A DNA stretch of 64,000 nt, taken from positions 3,032,297-3,096,296 of the forward strand of contig CM119267.1 of NCBI GenBank assembly GCA_051294375.1, written 5' to 3'. Each line of letters starts with the position of its first letter. Positions within the stretch are counted from its first letter, which is position 1. The notes beneath the pieces were generated by a model. That model searched no databases and was not told the origin of the DNA. It worked only from the letters and a program-made list of their open reading frames with translations. Position numbers and translations under genes: made by a program. Positions 12,347 through 25,777 of the stretch are shown here, piece by piece. This DNA comes from Paraspadella gotoi (taxonomy: Eukaryota > Chaetognatha).

Positions 12347-13134
12347 ACTCCTACACACACAGGTGCATATCATTAATGGCCAGTGTCGTTGCCCTCTTAA
12401 TTGCCAAATTCCCGGTCGCCGCATCGCGTCGCCCACTCAGTCAATAACATTAACAACCCGAGGAAATTTGTTAATTTCTTTTTTTCATAATCTTTCGTAA
12501 AGTAAAAATTAATAAAATTTTAACTTATTTTAATATTCTTAAATAGTTTCATCTTTCTCCGTTATATTTTTCCCGACTTTTTCCCCAATCCCCATTGACC
12601 TTCTACTCGCTACTCTTCTCCCTGCTTCCCTTCCCCCAACAAATCAATTCCCCCACCCCTTTCCTTTTCTCCTCCCCTTCCTCCTCCTCTCCATCCCTTC
12701 CCCCTTTCGTAATTCGCCCACCCCCTTCCTTCCTCCTCCCTCTCCATCCTTCCCCCTTTCGCAATTCGCCCACCTCCCAAAACGAAAGAATCAGATAAAG
12801 ATCTTCTACTTTGGCCACCAATCGCTTTTCCTGGGAACGGAAGAGATAGATAGATAGAAAGAAAGAGAGAAAGAAAGAGAGAAAGAAGAGCCTCAATGGG
12901 CGAAGTATTGGATGACGCGGTAACCACGACCGCCCCCCCCTCCCCTCGGAAAAAGGCCGAGATGACTACTTGCCATGTTGGATGAGAACATTGCAATTAA
13001 AGGTTTTTGGGGAATGTGATATAATTTTTAGTGCCACACAGACAGAACAAATTACCGCCTGTTTTGGTTCGCTTCAAAACTTCGGATCTAACTATATTCC
13101 GCTACTACAGGTTAGACGTCCCGTCTCGCTTACT

Positions 13135-13216
13135 ATCATTGACACCAATGGGGCTCGAACCCAAGGGCGCTTGGTTGAAAGGGAGAACGCTCGCTCTAAC
13201 GCCACCGTGGTTTCGC
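13135..13216 (-). other. tRNA-like sequence (possible tRNA pseudogene or SINE head)
   Basis: On the minus strand a perfect B-box-like core, GGTTCGAGCCC, is flanked by TGGG and CCCA (a T-arm-like hairpin). GGTGGCGTTAGAGCG lies about 45 bases upstream as a poor A-box candidate. I could not fold a convincing acceptor stem, so it is not called a functional tRNA. Confidence 0.3.
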
Positions 13217-13364
13217 CGATGCAATCAGGCGGGTGGCGATAGTGAACGCGTTGCCACTTGCGTTGCCACTTGCCACAATATTTCAGTATTTCCCGATCAA
13301 AGATCCTTTTATTCATTTGAACCGGTTAAAATATGGGGATTAATAAATGACTACAATAGCTAAT

Positions 13365-13560
13365 AAACAACTAAAAGAACGAGACTGTGAGACAGTATTG
13401 ATTGACAGTTGTCAGAGTCTTGCTTCTGTGCTTCAGTATGTAAGACTAAGAAGGATCGATCAGGGAGGTCTTAGTCCAAAGTCAAAGGTAAGAAAGCTTA
13501 TTTATAATAAATTTAATATCTGTATGTATGCATGTATTTTATTTATATGCATCAACTTCA
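13365..13560 (+). repeat. Diverged copy of dispersed repeat family 1
   Basis: Recognisable by GAGACTGTGAGACAGTATTG, TCCAAAGTCAAAGG and AAGCTTATTTATAATAAA. The middle is rearranged. Confidence 0.5.
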
Positions 13561-13693
13561 CAATATGATGGCAAAATTTATTCGCGTTTAATCGCATATC
13601 GAGTCTGCGATTTTTTTTTATTCTTTCAAATAAATAATTTACTCTTGGAGAGAGAAAAAAAAAGGAAAAAAAGAAAAAAAGAAGAAAAAAAAA

Positions 13694-13711
13694 NNNNNNN
13701 NNNNNNNNNNN
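13694..13711. other. Assembly gap (18 N) inside a low-complexity junction
   Basis: Lies between a GAAAAA tract and a (GAC)n tract of about 12 units (13712-13747). Frames crossing it are meaningless. Confidence 0.95.
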
Positions 13712-13747
<36 letters not shown>

Positions 13748-13914
13748 ACCGCACGGCGCCAAAACATCCGACGTAAACACAGACTCGGGTTTACGTTCCT
13801 TGGCGCCACCGACATTTTTCTTTTCTTTCCAGAAATAAAAGGAAAGAATCTTCGTCGACATCGAAATTGGAGGCAGAAAAAAAAAACAGGAAGAGAAGAT
13901 GATAATCAGGAAAG

Positions 13915-14069
13915 ATGGCCGCCCCCGCCGCCGCCGCCGCCGCTGCCGCCGACAATAATCCAGGCGTCTCTTCCGTCCCTCGCCAAGGGATTTCTCCGGC
14001 CGCCGGAAAGGAGAGTGGCGCGCGCATCCGGAAATCGGAATCTCGTCTGGTTGTTAGTTTCTTGCTGGA
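13915..14069 (+). CDS. Possible first coding exon, alanine-rich N-terminus
   Basis: ATG in a strong context (GGAAAGATGGCC) opens a frame reading Met-Ala-Ala-Pro then an eight-Ala run, DNNPGVSSVPRQGISPAAG and KSESRLVVSFLL, reaching a consensus donor (CTGGA|GTGAGT). The GCC runs continue open on the opposite strand, so orientation is not certain. No downstream exon was recognised; the protein is unknown. Confidence 0.3.
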
Positions 14070-14780
14070 GTGAGTGAGGGAGGTGGGGATTGGGAAGGGC
14101 AACGGGAAAGGGACGTATTTTTGACGGAGACGTGGTACATCGTATTTTTGACGGAGACGTGGTACATCGTACGGGCTCACTTAAATTCGAGTCCGCGGCA
14201 GAGCAGGGTAGAGCAGAGCAGAGCAGCGTTAGATCACACTCCAGTGATGGTGACGAGTGAAAAAAGATCTGGATGTGACTCTTTGCTCTCTCTCTTTGAC
14301 TCTCTCACATTTAATGATTTCGATCGGAGAAGAGTAGATGCGATCAAACGATCGTCCGAAATGATGCGATCGAACGATCGATATTGATGATGCGATCGAA
14401 CGTAATCGATGCGTCCGTCTTGTGTGGCTTCTTTTCGGTTCAATCAAAATTCACTTTTGTTGTTTTGTTTAAAAGTTGAATGTTTTTGAAGTTTTTAAGT
14501 GGAGAAGTGAAAAATAATTCGCCGCTTAAACGCGCGGCTAAAATCCTTCAATTTCACTCTCGAATAATCAGAGATAAACTGGTCTAGAAAGTATAATATA
14601 CGATATCTGATGTTATGAAACAATTAGCGTTCCTGTACTCGCGTCATAATGTCCTAAAATCGGTCAAGATTTTTATTTATTGAGCTTAAATCGACGACCC
14701 TTTTTATTTCTAAGAATTCCGAGGCCGAAGATGCCATAAACGTCTTCCTTAATACTTTTATTAAGACTCCAAAATCCCCA

Positions 14781-14883
<103 letters not shown>

Positions 14884-15229
14884 CCCTTTTTTTTGAGAAG
14901 AAAAAATAAAATTTCGTGAAAGCCTCGAAGGCTCGGTTGGCGTCGCTCGCGTCGGACCTCGTTATCTGTCGCGGTTGTTGAGGAAAACCAGAGCCTCGTG
15001 TAGGAAAAACTCGGAGGCGAGGTGGGGGAGGGTTGTGAGAGGGGGATGGAGACAGAGACAGAGACAGAGACAGAGGGAGAGGGGGAAGGGGCGGAGGGAA
15101 TGGAGACGGAGTGGCGGAGAGGAGAAGGAGAAGGAGAAGGAGAGAGAACTTAAGGGGAGGGAGGGAAGGGCGAATGACTAATTTAAAAGCGAAAAAAAGG
15201 GAGGCATTTTATTTTAACTACTACTTTTA

Positions 15230-15410
15230 TTGTGCATAGTATTCATTGTGCATAGTACTCTTACATTTTTTTTTGGTCTTATGTCAATGAGATACAGTTC
15301 ATTTGAATCACAAGAATCTAAACTTTCTTGAGGTCTATTTTTTTTTAAATTTCGTGTTTTAAATTAAATGGCTTGAAAGTTGGCGCCACAATTCGTTTTC
15401 CCTTTGAGTT
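15230..15410 (+). repeat. Dispersed repeat family 3, copy
   Basis: Shares TTTGAATCACAAGAATC, TTTCTTGAGGTCTA and the end region GCCACAATTCGTTTTCCC with 60405-60565 (there TGTGAATCACAAGAGGCC, TTTCTTGATATCTA). Spacing is conserved. No coding capacity. Confidence 0.55.
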
Positions 15411-16282
15411 CGGGGGTTGGGATAAAACGGGGTCGGAGGTCGGAGTCTGGGGTTTGGGGGTCGGAGAACGGCGGTCGGAGTCTCGGGTCGGGGGTCGGAG
15501 TCAGGAAAACACTGGCGCGACGAACGGGACAAGCGCGAGAGAGAGAATGGGCAGGACTGACGGGACAAGAAACGAAGGGTGGGACTAATAGACGAATAGA
15601 CGGTAGGGGAACAGTGACAAAGGATATACAGATTTAATAGAGAAATAGAAAGAAAAAGGGAGACGATCAAATTGATGACGATTAACGATTAACCATGACG
15701 ATTAACGATCAAAACGATGACGATTAACCATGACGCTTGCATCAAATGTGAAATCAAGATTAATTTCTCATCGTTTGCATTGGAGATTTTTAGCCTTTTG
15801 GATCTCCAACTGATTTTTACTCAAAAATTCCTTCGTTTACGAGTCGAGAGGAGAACGATTCATAAACTGGGATATTGAATACGCTTGGGTATTATAAGTA
15901 ATTAAATGTAAAATATTGAATAGATCGAAAATACAGAATAAACAGAATTAAGACGAATAATTGAGGTTTATTTTTAGGACAAGATAGTCGAAGAACTAAT
16001 ATTATAGACTCGGGATAATGATGCAAAATGGGGAAATGAATAATCCCTAAACGTATCGCGTTAAACCTGCGTTTTCAGTATAAGAAAAAAGGGTGAATGG
16101 AAAAAAAAAACTTTTAATATCATTATTACGAGAAATCAGTAAGAATCAGACAAAGAGATCCTTACAATAAGTACAATACAGAGACTGTGTAGCGAAGCAA
16201 TGAATGCAAATAAGAAAGAGAGAAGAACGTAAAAGATGAACGATGCGAAATCGAATACGAGCGGCGAATCGACTTGAATTAA

Positions 16283-16649
16283 AACTCTTTCTCTATCAAG
16301 TCTTTCGCTGTTGATAATGACGACGACACCGATGATGATATTGACAAAGACGGAGATGACGATAATGACAAAGACGGAGATGACGATAATGACAAAGACG
16401 GAGATGACGATAATGACAAAGATGGAGAGGATGATAATGACAAAGACGGGGATGACGATAATGACAAAGATGGAGAGGATGATAATGACAAGGACGATGA
16501 CAGAGACAATGATAATGACTATGACGATGAGGGAGACGAGGAGAATGGCAATGAGGATGATGCAGATAACATAATAACATGGATGACGAAGGAAACGACA
16601 ATAATGTCTATGGCGATGGAGGAGACGACAATAATGAAATTGAAAATGA
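16283..16649 (+). CDS. Acidic repeat protein, octapeptide DKDGDDDN (partial)
   Basis: Open frame from after a stop at 16280 to the N gap at 16650. It reads DTDDDI and then seven consecutive 8-residue units of the type DKDGDDDN or DKDGEDDN (24-bp period), then DRDNDNDYDDEGDEENGNED. Differences between units fall at third codon positions (GAC/GAT, GGA/GGG) or exchange Asp for Glu, as expected of selection on the protein. The D-x-D-G-D spacing resembles calcium-binding loops of EF-hand and thrombospondin type-3 repeats, but no fold is shown. No start codon is seen; an acceptor may lie near 16300. From about 16575 the acidic character moves to the next frame (MDDEGNDNNVYGDGG), suggesting a one-base error or a splice. 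Confidence 0.45.
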
Positions 16650-16987
16650 NNNNNNNNNNNNNNNNNNNNNNNNNNNNNNNNNNNNNNNNNNNNNNNNNNN
16701 NNNNNNNNNNNNNNNNNNNNNNNNNNNNNNNNNNNNNNNNNNNNNNNNNNNNNNNNNNNNNNNNNNNNNNNNNNNNNNNNNNNNNNNNNNNNNNNNNNNN
16801 NNNNNNNNNNNNNNNNNNNNNNNNNNNNNNNNNNNNNNNNNNNNNNNNNNNNNNNNNNNNNNNNNNNNNNNNNNNNNNNNNNNNNNNNNNNNNNNNNNNN
16901 NNNNNNNNNNNNNNNNNNNNNNNNNNNNNNNNNNNNNNNNNNNNNNNNNNNNNNNNNNNNNNNNNNNNNNNNNNNNNNNNNNNNNNN
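16650..16987. other. Assembly gap (338 N)
   Basis: Runs of N interrupt the acidic repeat frame. Sequence after the gap is unrelated in character. Confidence 0.99.
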
Positions 16988-17261
16988 CCTTGCGCATCCC
17001 CCCGAAAGAAAACGCGTCGACTGCATATGCAAACTGATTTATGCGTCCTATCTCTGCTCTCTTTCGTCGTCCTGTCTCTCTCTCTCGTCTCCTCTCAGTC
17101 GTCTCTCATTTCTCTCTGGGAATATGAGGGGACCAACCCCTTTCGATGGACGATAAAGATTTTGACGAGTTCGCCCCACTCGCCGCCGCTCGTGCCCCAC
17201 CTTCTACTTCATTGGCGCACAGAATGATCGGTAAGGCTTATGATGGCCAACCAATAAAATA

Positions 17262-17310
17262 AGAAGTCGTCGTCGTCGTCGTCGTCGGTCGTCGTCGTCG
17301 CTCGTCGTTT
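17262..17310. repeat. (GTC)n triplet repeat
   Basis: About 13 GTC units with single-base interruptions. A smaller tract is at 17670-17690. Confidence 0.85.
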
Positions 17311-18169
17311 GTTCGCAACGTTATTCGCCGAATCGACAGAATCGATTAAAAGTGATTTTTCCCGCGATTTCGAGTTTCGTCGTCATGGAGATTCGGACAA
17401 CAGGTTTTTGTGAAAATAAATGCGGCGATGGAATTTGAAAAGGATATCATGTCAGAGAAAATGAAGTTCTCAAGGAATCAAAGCTTTAAAAGCAAAAGTT
17501 TAGGCAAGTTTTAATTACGCAAACAGTGTGCGAATTCGCAAATGAGTTAACAAACTCGATTCAAAATATTTTTTTAAAACTAATGAAAAAAAATCCTAAT
17601 CATAATCCAACCTTCATTTGAATAAAGTCCAAAAACTAACTAATTTTAGTCAATTGTAATGAAATATCTCGTCGTCGTCGTCGTCGTCGTTGTTGTTGTT
17701 TCCGACGCGAAGATGTCGGAACGCCTAACTCAGTAAAGAAATGCGGGAGTGAAATTTGTGTTACCTTGTCAGATGAAGAAGCGTTGGTAAGAAAGGCCAG
17801 ACAAAGAAGGGAAGAAGCGGAAGCCACAAGAGAGAGCAGAGAGAGATGAGAAGAGAGACGAGAGAGAGAGAGACGAAGAGAGAGAGCAGAAGAAGAGAGA
17901 GAAGACGAGAGAGAGAGAGAGAGACTCTAACATATCAAAAACACTGGACAAAATCCAAGCTAAAGTTGGAGGGTTTGGCAAGTGGCGGTGGGTGGCGGTG
18001 TGGCGGCGTAGAGCGGGGGAGTGAGGATGGGGCGGGGTCAAGTGGCGGAAGGCGGCGGTGATTAGTGGAAAAGGTCTTTTGGGATTCATATTAATAAATA
18101 AACAGCGAAAAGGATGAGATTTACACATTTTTATTATTTTAAAATATGTTTTCTCGAAACTCAGTTTTA

Positions 18170-18540
18170 TACTCTTTGCTTCTAAATTTTCTGTAATTTT
18201 ATTGATTTTAATTCTAAATTCTCTAATTCGCTAACTTTAATTCTCTGATTTTTACATTTTATTTTACTAATTCGCTAATTCTCTATTTCTAAAATTATAT
18301 ATTTACTAATTATAAATTTCATAATTCTATAATTCTAACTCTTAAATTCCTTATTACTAATTCTCTCATTTTATTAATTCTCAAATTCTCAAATTTCTAA
18401 ATTCTCTAATTCTAAACTCGCTAATTCTCTAATCATAATTATCTAATTAACTAATTATCTAATTCTTAATTATCTAATTATAAATTATTTAATTCTACAT
18501 TCTCTTATTTTGTTTAATTTTAAAATCGGTAATTGTTAAT
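18170..18540. repeat. Degenerate AT-rich tandem repeat (TCTAATTC-like)
   Basis: Loose tandem of TCTAATTC / CTAATTCTC words over about 370 bp, strongly AT-rich. No gene seen. Confidence 0.6.
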
Positions 18541-18802
18541 TCTGTTTTCTTCTCTCTAAAATATCTTTCGTCAAAAACGATTAGTCGGTTAAGAAAATGT
18601 ACGAAGGGTCGACTTAGCATCGCGTCTGCGGAAACGAGGTTTGTAAACAAAAGATCAACGCGAGTTGTAAAGATTAACCGAAACGAGAGAAAGATAATGG
18701 GTGAAGAGGGAGTCTCACAAATTATACATCTATTTTGTCTTACAAATTACATTTAACTCTTTTTAATTTAAGAAATAGAATAATGTGTAAAAAACGCCCA
18801 GA

Positions 18803-18933
18803 NNNNNNNNNNNNNNNNNNNNNNNNNNNNNNNNNNNNNNNNNNNNNNNNNNNNNNNNNNNNNNNNNNNNNNNNNNNNNNNNNNNNNNNNNNNNNNNNNN
18901 NNNNNNNNNNNNNNNNNNNNNNNNNNNNNNNNN
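18803..18933. other. Assembly gap (131 N)
   Basis: Ends exactly at the start of the first copy of the 7-kb tandem segment. Confidence 0.99.
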
Positions 18934-20751
18934 AAAAAAAAAAGAAATTGATTTTATGGCACCTCGGAACGGCCGAGGTTCAGTAGAAGCGCCTCAAATG
19001 GCATCGAGAAACAGAATCCAGATGCCGATAGAAAAAAAAACGGGGTGCAGGAGAGAGATGGAGTGAATGGGATTGGGTGATGGGGTATAGGGGATGGAGT
19101 GAAAGGGATTAAGTGATGGTAGAGGATATGAAAATGGAGTTAAGGATATGGCGCAAAAGGGATTCAGATTGGAGATATGGAAGAGAAAGAATGATTTTTA
19201 TAATTTATGAGTTTGAGTGTCGAGGAGACCAATGAGCAAAATTTAAAAAATCGCGATTGCTGATGCAGTCAGCTTTAATTCACTGTTTAGCTGGATTTGT
19301 CAACTCGAGCACAGTTGGTAAAATTAATTTAATTGTTAGATTGCAGTTAGCCAAAAAAAATCTAGAAAAAAATGTTTTTTGCTCTATATGTCATCTTCAG
19401 TCATCTTGGCCATAAATGGAAAAAAAAAATTTCGAAGGTTTTTTGTCTTTTAGATATTACATAGGTAAATCAACACGAGACAAATAATATTTTTCTTTAT
19501 ATAACCTTATTGACTCGCCGCCGCCGTTCTTTAGTCATTAACCGCCATTTGGGTTACCATTAAACACGCCATTAGCCTTTACCATCTACGGCCGTCAGCG
19601 TTACCATTAGTTGCCACCACCGACGTTTATTCTCTTTCCTTCGACGACAGTATTGGGGGGGGTCAATCATCCTTTGAGGAGAGAGAGAGAGAGAGAGATA
19701 GAGAGAAATAGAGAGAGAGGGGTAAGGAAAAGGGAGAGAGGGATAGGGTAAGGTTAAGAGAGGGAGTGTGTTCGCCGCTCTTCCTCTCGTTCTCCCCGTC
19801 GCGTCGGTTACAGTACTCCGTCGGTCGGATCGACTTTGATGTGAACTTTATTGTAAACTGAAAGAAGCTTAAGTTATATCGAGGGGGCCAAGGGTTTGGG
19901 GTGAGAGAGGGGGAGAGGGGGGGAGAGGTGTAAGGGAGAGCGAGGTTACACTCTTGGTAAAATATGTAAGAGACGGAATAATTGTTATAAGTTCGTAATA
20001 AATTGTTTGATATAAGAAGTCCCTGAGCGTGAAAAGCGGGTGAAGTGACCCGTCCCTATTATCGTCTAAGCGGCTACCGGGTTAGAACCCCGGACCTGTG
20101 AGATGGGAGGCGAACGACTTGCCTCCTGCAGCAATGACCGGTGTGAACTTATGGTGGGTTTTAAGCCACCAGATGGGCTAAGGGCACTTTGTCTCGTCTT
20201 GTTTTTCCCCTATTCGGAAGAGGCTTTCCTCGCCAGTGGCCACGCCACGCCACGCCAGTCGCCGCTCTTTCGCGAAATAGATCGAAATTGGAAACTTTTC
20301 TAGGAAAAAAAAACAACAAAAGGATCTTTTGTTTTCACTTTTTAACTCTGTCTCTTCATCGTTTTCCTTTTATTATAAATCATAAAATTTGTTCTTTTTT
20401 TTTTAAACCAATTTAACTTTACGAGTTCCTTTGACGCATATATCTAAAGTTTCGGTCATAAAACTAAATCAGAGGGAACGATAATTTTATTTACACATAA
20501 AAAAAAATTGTGGAATGTAAACACGATATTTAAAAAAAAAAAGAGAGAATGGAATAATGAAACAACGCGTATATAAAATCGAGTCACTGAACGTTCAGCT
20601 TTTCAGTCATGCAGCAAACGGGAGTCTTTACAGAATCGTCCATTATATTATCTAGTCAGTTTTCAATATATTCACTTTTCATAATTCCAGATTGCATTTA
20701 AATAAGCGATTTCTAACAATATTATTTCGATTTCGTTTCAAATTTTCCATT

Positions 20752-21115
20752 TCAGCTTGTTCCGTTCGTCTCGGAGGATCCTTCCACAGTAATGCATTGG
20801 GAGGGGGAAGAGGAAGAGGAGAATCCCGATTCCTCTTCATCTTCCTTAACAACTTCATCTTTTTCTTCTTCTTCTTCTTTTTCTATTTCTTTCTTTCTTT
20901 CTTCGGCGTCGAAATCTTCGTCTTCGCCGATTTCGTTGCCGATAGAATTCTCGGCACCGTCTTCGTCGTTTCCGGCTTCCTCCTCCCGTTTTCCGGCGCC
21001 GAGGGAACTCGACGCCGAGAACTCTCGGCTCGTCACGGTTTGATCGGCGGGCAACGATGACGGCGACGAATCTTGCAACGCCATTGGTCGAGCGTCCGTT
21101 TCGCCGATGTACGCG

Positions 21116-21146
<31 letters not shown>

Positions 21147-23106
21147 ACGCTGGAGCAGGCGGAGCCGACGATGCCGTCGCCGCCACGGGCGGATCGTACT
21201 CGGCGAGAGCCGGAAGAAGGGGAAAGACCGGAAGCGACGGAAGTTCATGAGTTTCCATCGCCGGAAATTGATGGTGAAGATGGTGGGGTTGATGGAGAGG
21301 CGGAAAAGTGGGATGCTGGTGATGCTGCTGCGTCTCGGCTGGATGCGGCGGATGCGGCGCAGGTAGGTGAGGATGAAACAGCGGCAGAGGTTGCGGGGGA
21401 AAGTCGGGAAAGCGATGATGGGGCTGTTGGGGATGCTGGGGATGTAGAGGGTGGTGGAGAGAATCCTCGTAAGAGTCGTGAGGCGGAACGAAATGAGCAG
21501 AATGATGGAGAAGCGGCGAATGATGGTGATGATGATGTTGAGGAGAGAGTTGATGGTGAAGCGACGCCTCCGCTTCGAGCGGCGCCGAATCCGCGTGAAG
21601 AGGAAGGAGGGAAGGAGGGGGAGGAGGAGGAGGAGGAGGAGGCAAAGAATCTTCGCGCTGAATTCGATCAGAGCGATCGAGAAAAGATTCCGTCGAAGAT
21701 CCGTCGGGATCGCGCTAAAAATAGATTAATATATTAAATACAATAAATAAATAAATAAATACAAATAGATAAATAAATCATTTAATAACTAAATGAATAA
21801 AAAATTTAATAAATCAAATGATAAAATGTTAAAGACTAGAACCAGTTAATTTCAAAAATTACTCCTAAAATACTAATTAATTTTGAGAAAATAAGAGAAG
21901 ACGAAATAGTAAATAAGCGATCAGCGTCTTTGGCTCACCTCCGATTGTTCAGGTTTCAACTCCTGCGCCCAGACGTGTTGAGGCCAACCGGTTCTGCCTT
22001 TAGGTTTCTTTCCCTTGGCGCCGGCGCCCGGTCCGCCTCCGCCGGACGCGCCCCCTTCTGCGTCGCTTCCGGTCACGTGACTACCAGGTCGCGCGTAGAG
22101 CGTCTCGAGGTCACGCGGTCCGCATTTGGCGACAACTCCGTTCTTCGATTTCGAGTTGGAAATTTCCATCGCGATCGATTCCTGATCGGGATGGAATGAG
22201 AATTAACATTGAATATATTGGGAAAAGATAATTAGTTAGTATGTTTCAATGAGAAAAAAAAATCTACATGGACCCTATAGTCTGCGGGTTGAAAAAGTTC
22301 ATTTTTAGTAAGATTTAAATTTCTCTTTGATCTCCTTGGAAATTTCTTTCTGATTTGTAGGTAGGTAAAAATTAACAAATACTATTTGGGATTTAATATA
22401 TTTACTCTGGCTTGAAAAAAAGCCCCGGGCTGTTTAAAACTAGGGACAACGAGAAGCTACTTTTTTTGAGTAGCGTAACGGGAAATGACATGTGACTATG
22501 TAGTATTTTAATTAGCTCCTCCTCTGTAAAATCATTGAAAGAATACAGTAAATTGAGAGATAAAAGATGAGTTAAAACGAAACGAGTTCAATACTAAACT
22601 CAGGGTTTCACTAAATTTTCACGAGTAAAATTTTGGGCGTAAAAAAAATCTAGCCGATGAAAATGAAAGTAATAAAACGGAACATTAACTAAAAAGGCGT
22701 CTGGTGAAAGAGTCATATAAATCGCTAGAAGCACCCCACGCAAAAATATCAATTTTTAAAAAAAAAATTATATAGTTTTAGTAATAAATCAGAAATTTTT
22801 TATGTAATTTTTCTCGTTTTCCAATCTTTTTCTATTTACGTATTTAAAAAAAAAAATTCTCCATAGTGGAAATTAAAAAAAAGGTAAGCTAGTCAAAACG
22901 TAAACCATTATTGGACAAAACGCGTTCCTTGGATTTTCCCATCTAAGATGTCAACGCAGTCATAATTAAACTTCATATCTCAGAATATAAATGCATTATT
23001 TCGTGTCCAGCTGGCCGAACCCGCTGGCCCGAAAACTATATCGGCGGCTTGAGATTCAAAGTCGACAACGTAAACATAAACAAACACGAATAGTGGGATT
23101 GGCGAT

Positions 23107-23145
<39 letters not shown>

Positions 23146-23891
23146 AGACGACGACGACGAATGAATGACACATTGAGATAAAATTCTCTCACTCAGCGCG
23201 AATCGAGTCTCTCGATCGAACAAAAAGATTCTTTCACAATCGAAGTCAAAGGAAAAAGCGAAAGAAATAAAAGAGAAAAACAAAGATCGATTTTCTAAAG
23301 GAAACGTTTCATAGCGATCTCCCTGTATCGCTATCTGGCGGGATAAAGAATCTTATGTATCGTAATTAGTAAATAATCTCTTGATATCAGGGTTTCTCCG
23401 TAACGCTACATCTGTGGATGAGGAACTAAGTGGGCTGAAGTAAGTTCTTTGACCCCCTCACCATTGGATCCATCCATTGAATCCAGGGCTTGGTGGGTTG
23501 GGTAGGTGCCATAGCGTAGGGTTGGTGCCATAGCGACCTCGCTGTATAATAGACATCTCTCTGTATCGCAATCTCCGTATAACGATCTCGATGTATCTCT
23601 CTGTATCACGACGCCAACAAATTCTAAAAATAAACATCGTCCCCGTCGAATCGGGATCCGCGAATAAAAGTCTTTCTTTTGGCTCCACCGATTTTTAGAC
23701 TCGATTCTCATAGTAATTCATCCATAAACTTTTTTTTTTCTTTTTCCTTTTTCATCGACTGAAAAAAAAAAGGGGGAAAAAATTCTTCAAATTTTCGCGG
23801 CGAAATTAAAGTCTGGGAAATTTCGCCGAAAGAGATGGCCTTTTTTGGGGGGGGGGACGTGGTTTCTCATAGAGAGAGAGAGAGAGAAGAG

Positions 23892-23934
<43 letters not shown>

Positions 23935-24261
23935 AGAGAGAGAGAGAGAGAGAGAGTACGGGAATAGGAAAAAACCGCGAAAGTGGAAGAGTGTCCCTCT
24001 GACAAATGTCAAGATGACCTAAGAACCAATGAGCACTTTATTGATTACAGATTAACCGATGAGGTATAATTATCAATCAATTATTTATTTATTTCTAATA
24101 TTATTCTTATTATCATTATTTATTAATTACCAAATTCCACCGAGTCCGACGCCGCGAAAAGTAAGAGAGAAAAAAAAATTGCAAAATTCCCCGTCATAAA
24201 AAAAGATGATAAATTCATTTCGGGATTTTGGGTGGGTGAGACAGAGAGAGAGACCACTTTG

Positions 24262-24302
<41 letters not shown>

Positions 24303-24386
24303 TTTCTTTTCCTCGTTTTTGAATTATGATCCTCGAGACGATTTTCTTCTTCCTCGACTTTTCCTTCATCGTCGTCATTAACATTA

Positions 24387-24422
<36 letters not shown>

Positions 24423-25734
24423 AGATCCTCTTCCTCATCATCATCCGAAACCTCAGACTCTTAAGACTTTAAAAACAAACTTTATTGCTGCTCAAAGAAG
24501 AAAAAAAAACTTAGGGGATAAATAATCGTATTTATATTTGGTTTGTTTTAAAAAAATATACAATACTGGTATAAATATACTTATTATTACTTATATCTGG
24601 GGTGTACCAATTTCATAAATTAAATCTTAAGTAGGAAAAAAAATTGAAAGATATTAATGCATTTTGATACAGCGTGCATTTTTTAAAAAATATTTAAATA
24701 TTTTTCTTACATTTTTTTAAGGTTGTCGGCGGCCGGAACGCGAGTTATCTTTTCCGGACAAATCCCACCCTCCCAAAAACGAAGCTTTGACTTTATGATC
24801 TTCTCAGTCTCCTCTCTCTCTCTCTCTCGTCTCTGACTCTCGTCTCTCTTTCTCTCTCGTCTCTCTCTCTCTCGGGTTCTCTCTCTTCGTCTCTCTCTCG
24901 GTCTCCTTCTCTCTCTCCTAGAATCATACCATTCACATGCTGGAAGAGCGCCCTCCTGTCTTGCCATAATGTTTATTGAAATACTAAAAGATAAAAGTGC
25001 TTAATTAACATTGAATGATTATTGGACAAATTGATTTCCGTTGCTCTTAGAAGAAAAAAAGGGTCGATGACCTCGGTGGAGTTTATCGTTTTTTTTTTAA
25101 AACCTGGTACTATAAACTAATTATTTACCGATTCAGTAATGAGAAAAAACGTATTAGTTACTAATTAGTCCTAGTGCATTTTTTAAATTTATACAACAGC
25201 AGTCGTAGAAAGGTGTCGAAGAAAAATTATAACTATTCTTTTCGCCAACGACGAAACAAGTTCCCATGTGGTCAGTGGTTAGGATTGGGCGCTTTCCCGC
25301 CGCGGCCGGGTTCGATTCCCCGCATGGGAGATTTCGTTTTTGTCCGATACAAATTAAACCGAAGTCCATATGTCAATAATCAGTTGAATCAGTAAAAAAT
25401 TTTTTTTTTTCTTAATTATTCTTAATCGCGTTAAAAAATGGCTTTTAAGTTGCTTTAAATTGCTTTAATTGATTTTAAATTGCTTTAAATACCGCCGCCA
25501 AAAAGTGTGTTTCCCTTTGAAAGGAAAAAGATCAAACAAATCAAAACCGATCAAAACCGATCAAAACCGATCAAAACCGATCAAAATCAATTAGGATCGA
25601 TCAAGATCCATTAGATTCCTTCTTTGATCAAAATTCATGCGGATTTTTTTAAAAAAAAGAAAATTTTGTAGCGCCCCTGAAGGAGAGAGAAAGAGAGAGA
25701 GAGAAGAGAGAGAGAGAGAGCGAGACGAGAGAGA

Positions 25735-25777
<43 letters not shown>

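Noticed and set aside
12095-12376. Ser/Leu-rich and Arg/Glu-rich frames over CT/GA repeats (also 9148, 23787, 25591, 31786, 48697, 52141)
   Set aside because: Dinucleotide repeats are open in several frames on both strands; not genes.
20040-20110. tRNA-like GGGTTAGAACCCCGG in the tandem segment
   Set aside because: Only a B-box-like palindrome; no acceptor stem or anticodon arm could be drawn.
21057-21737. Plus-strand 226-codon frame over the HAND last exon
   Set aside because: Antisense shadow of the Pro/His/Ala-rich exon; the minus frame joins in phase to the conserved HAND exon.
24127-24470. Acidic minus-strand frame with an Asp run
   Set aside because: The run is a (GTC)n tract, a stop lies just upstream, and no splice signal bounds it; it sits in a HAND intron.
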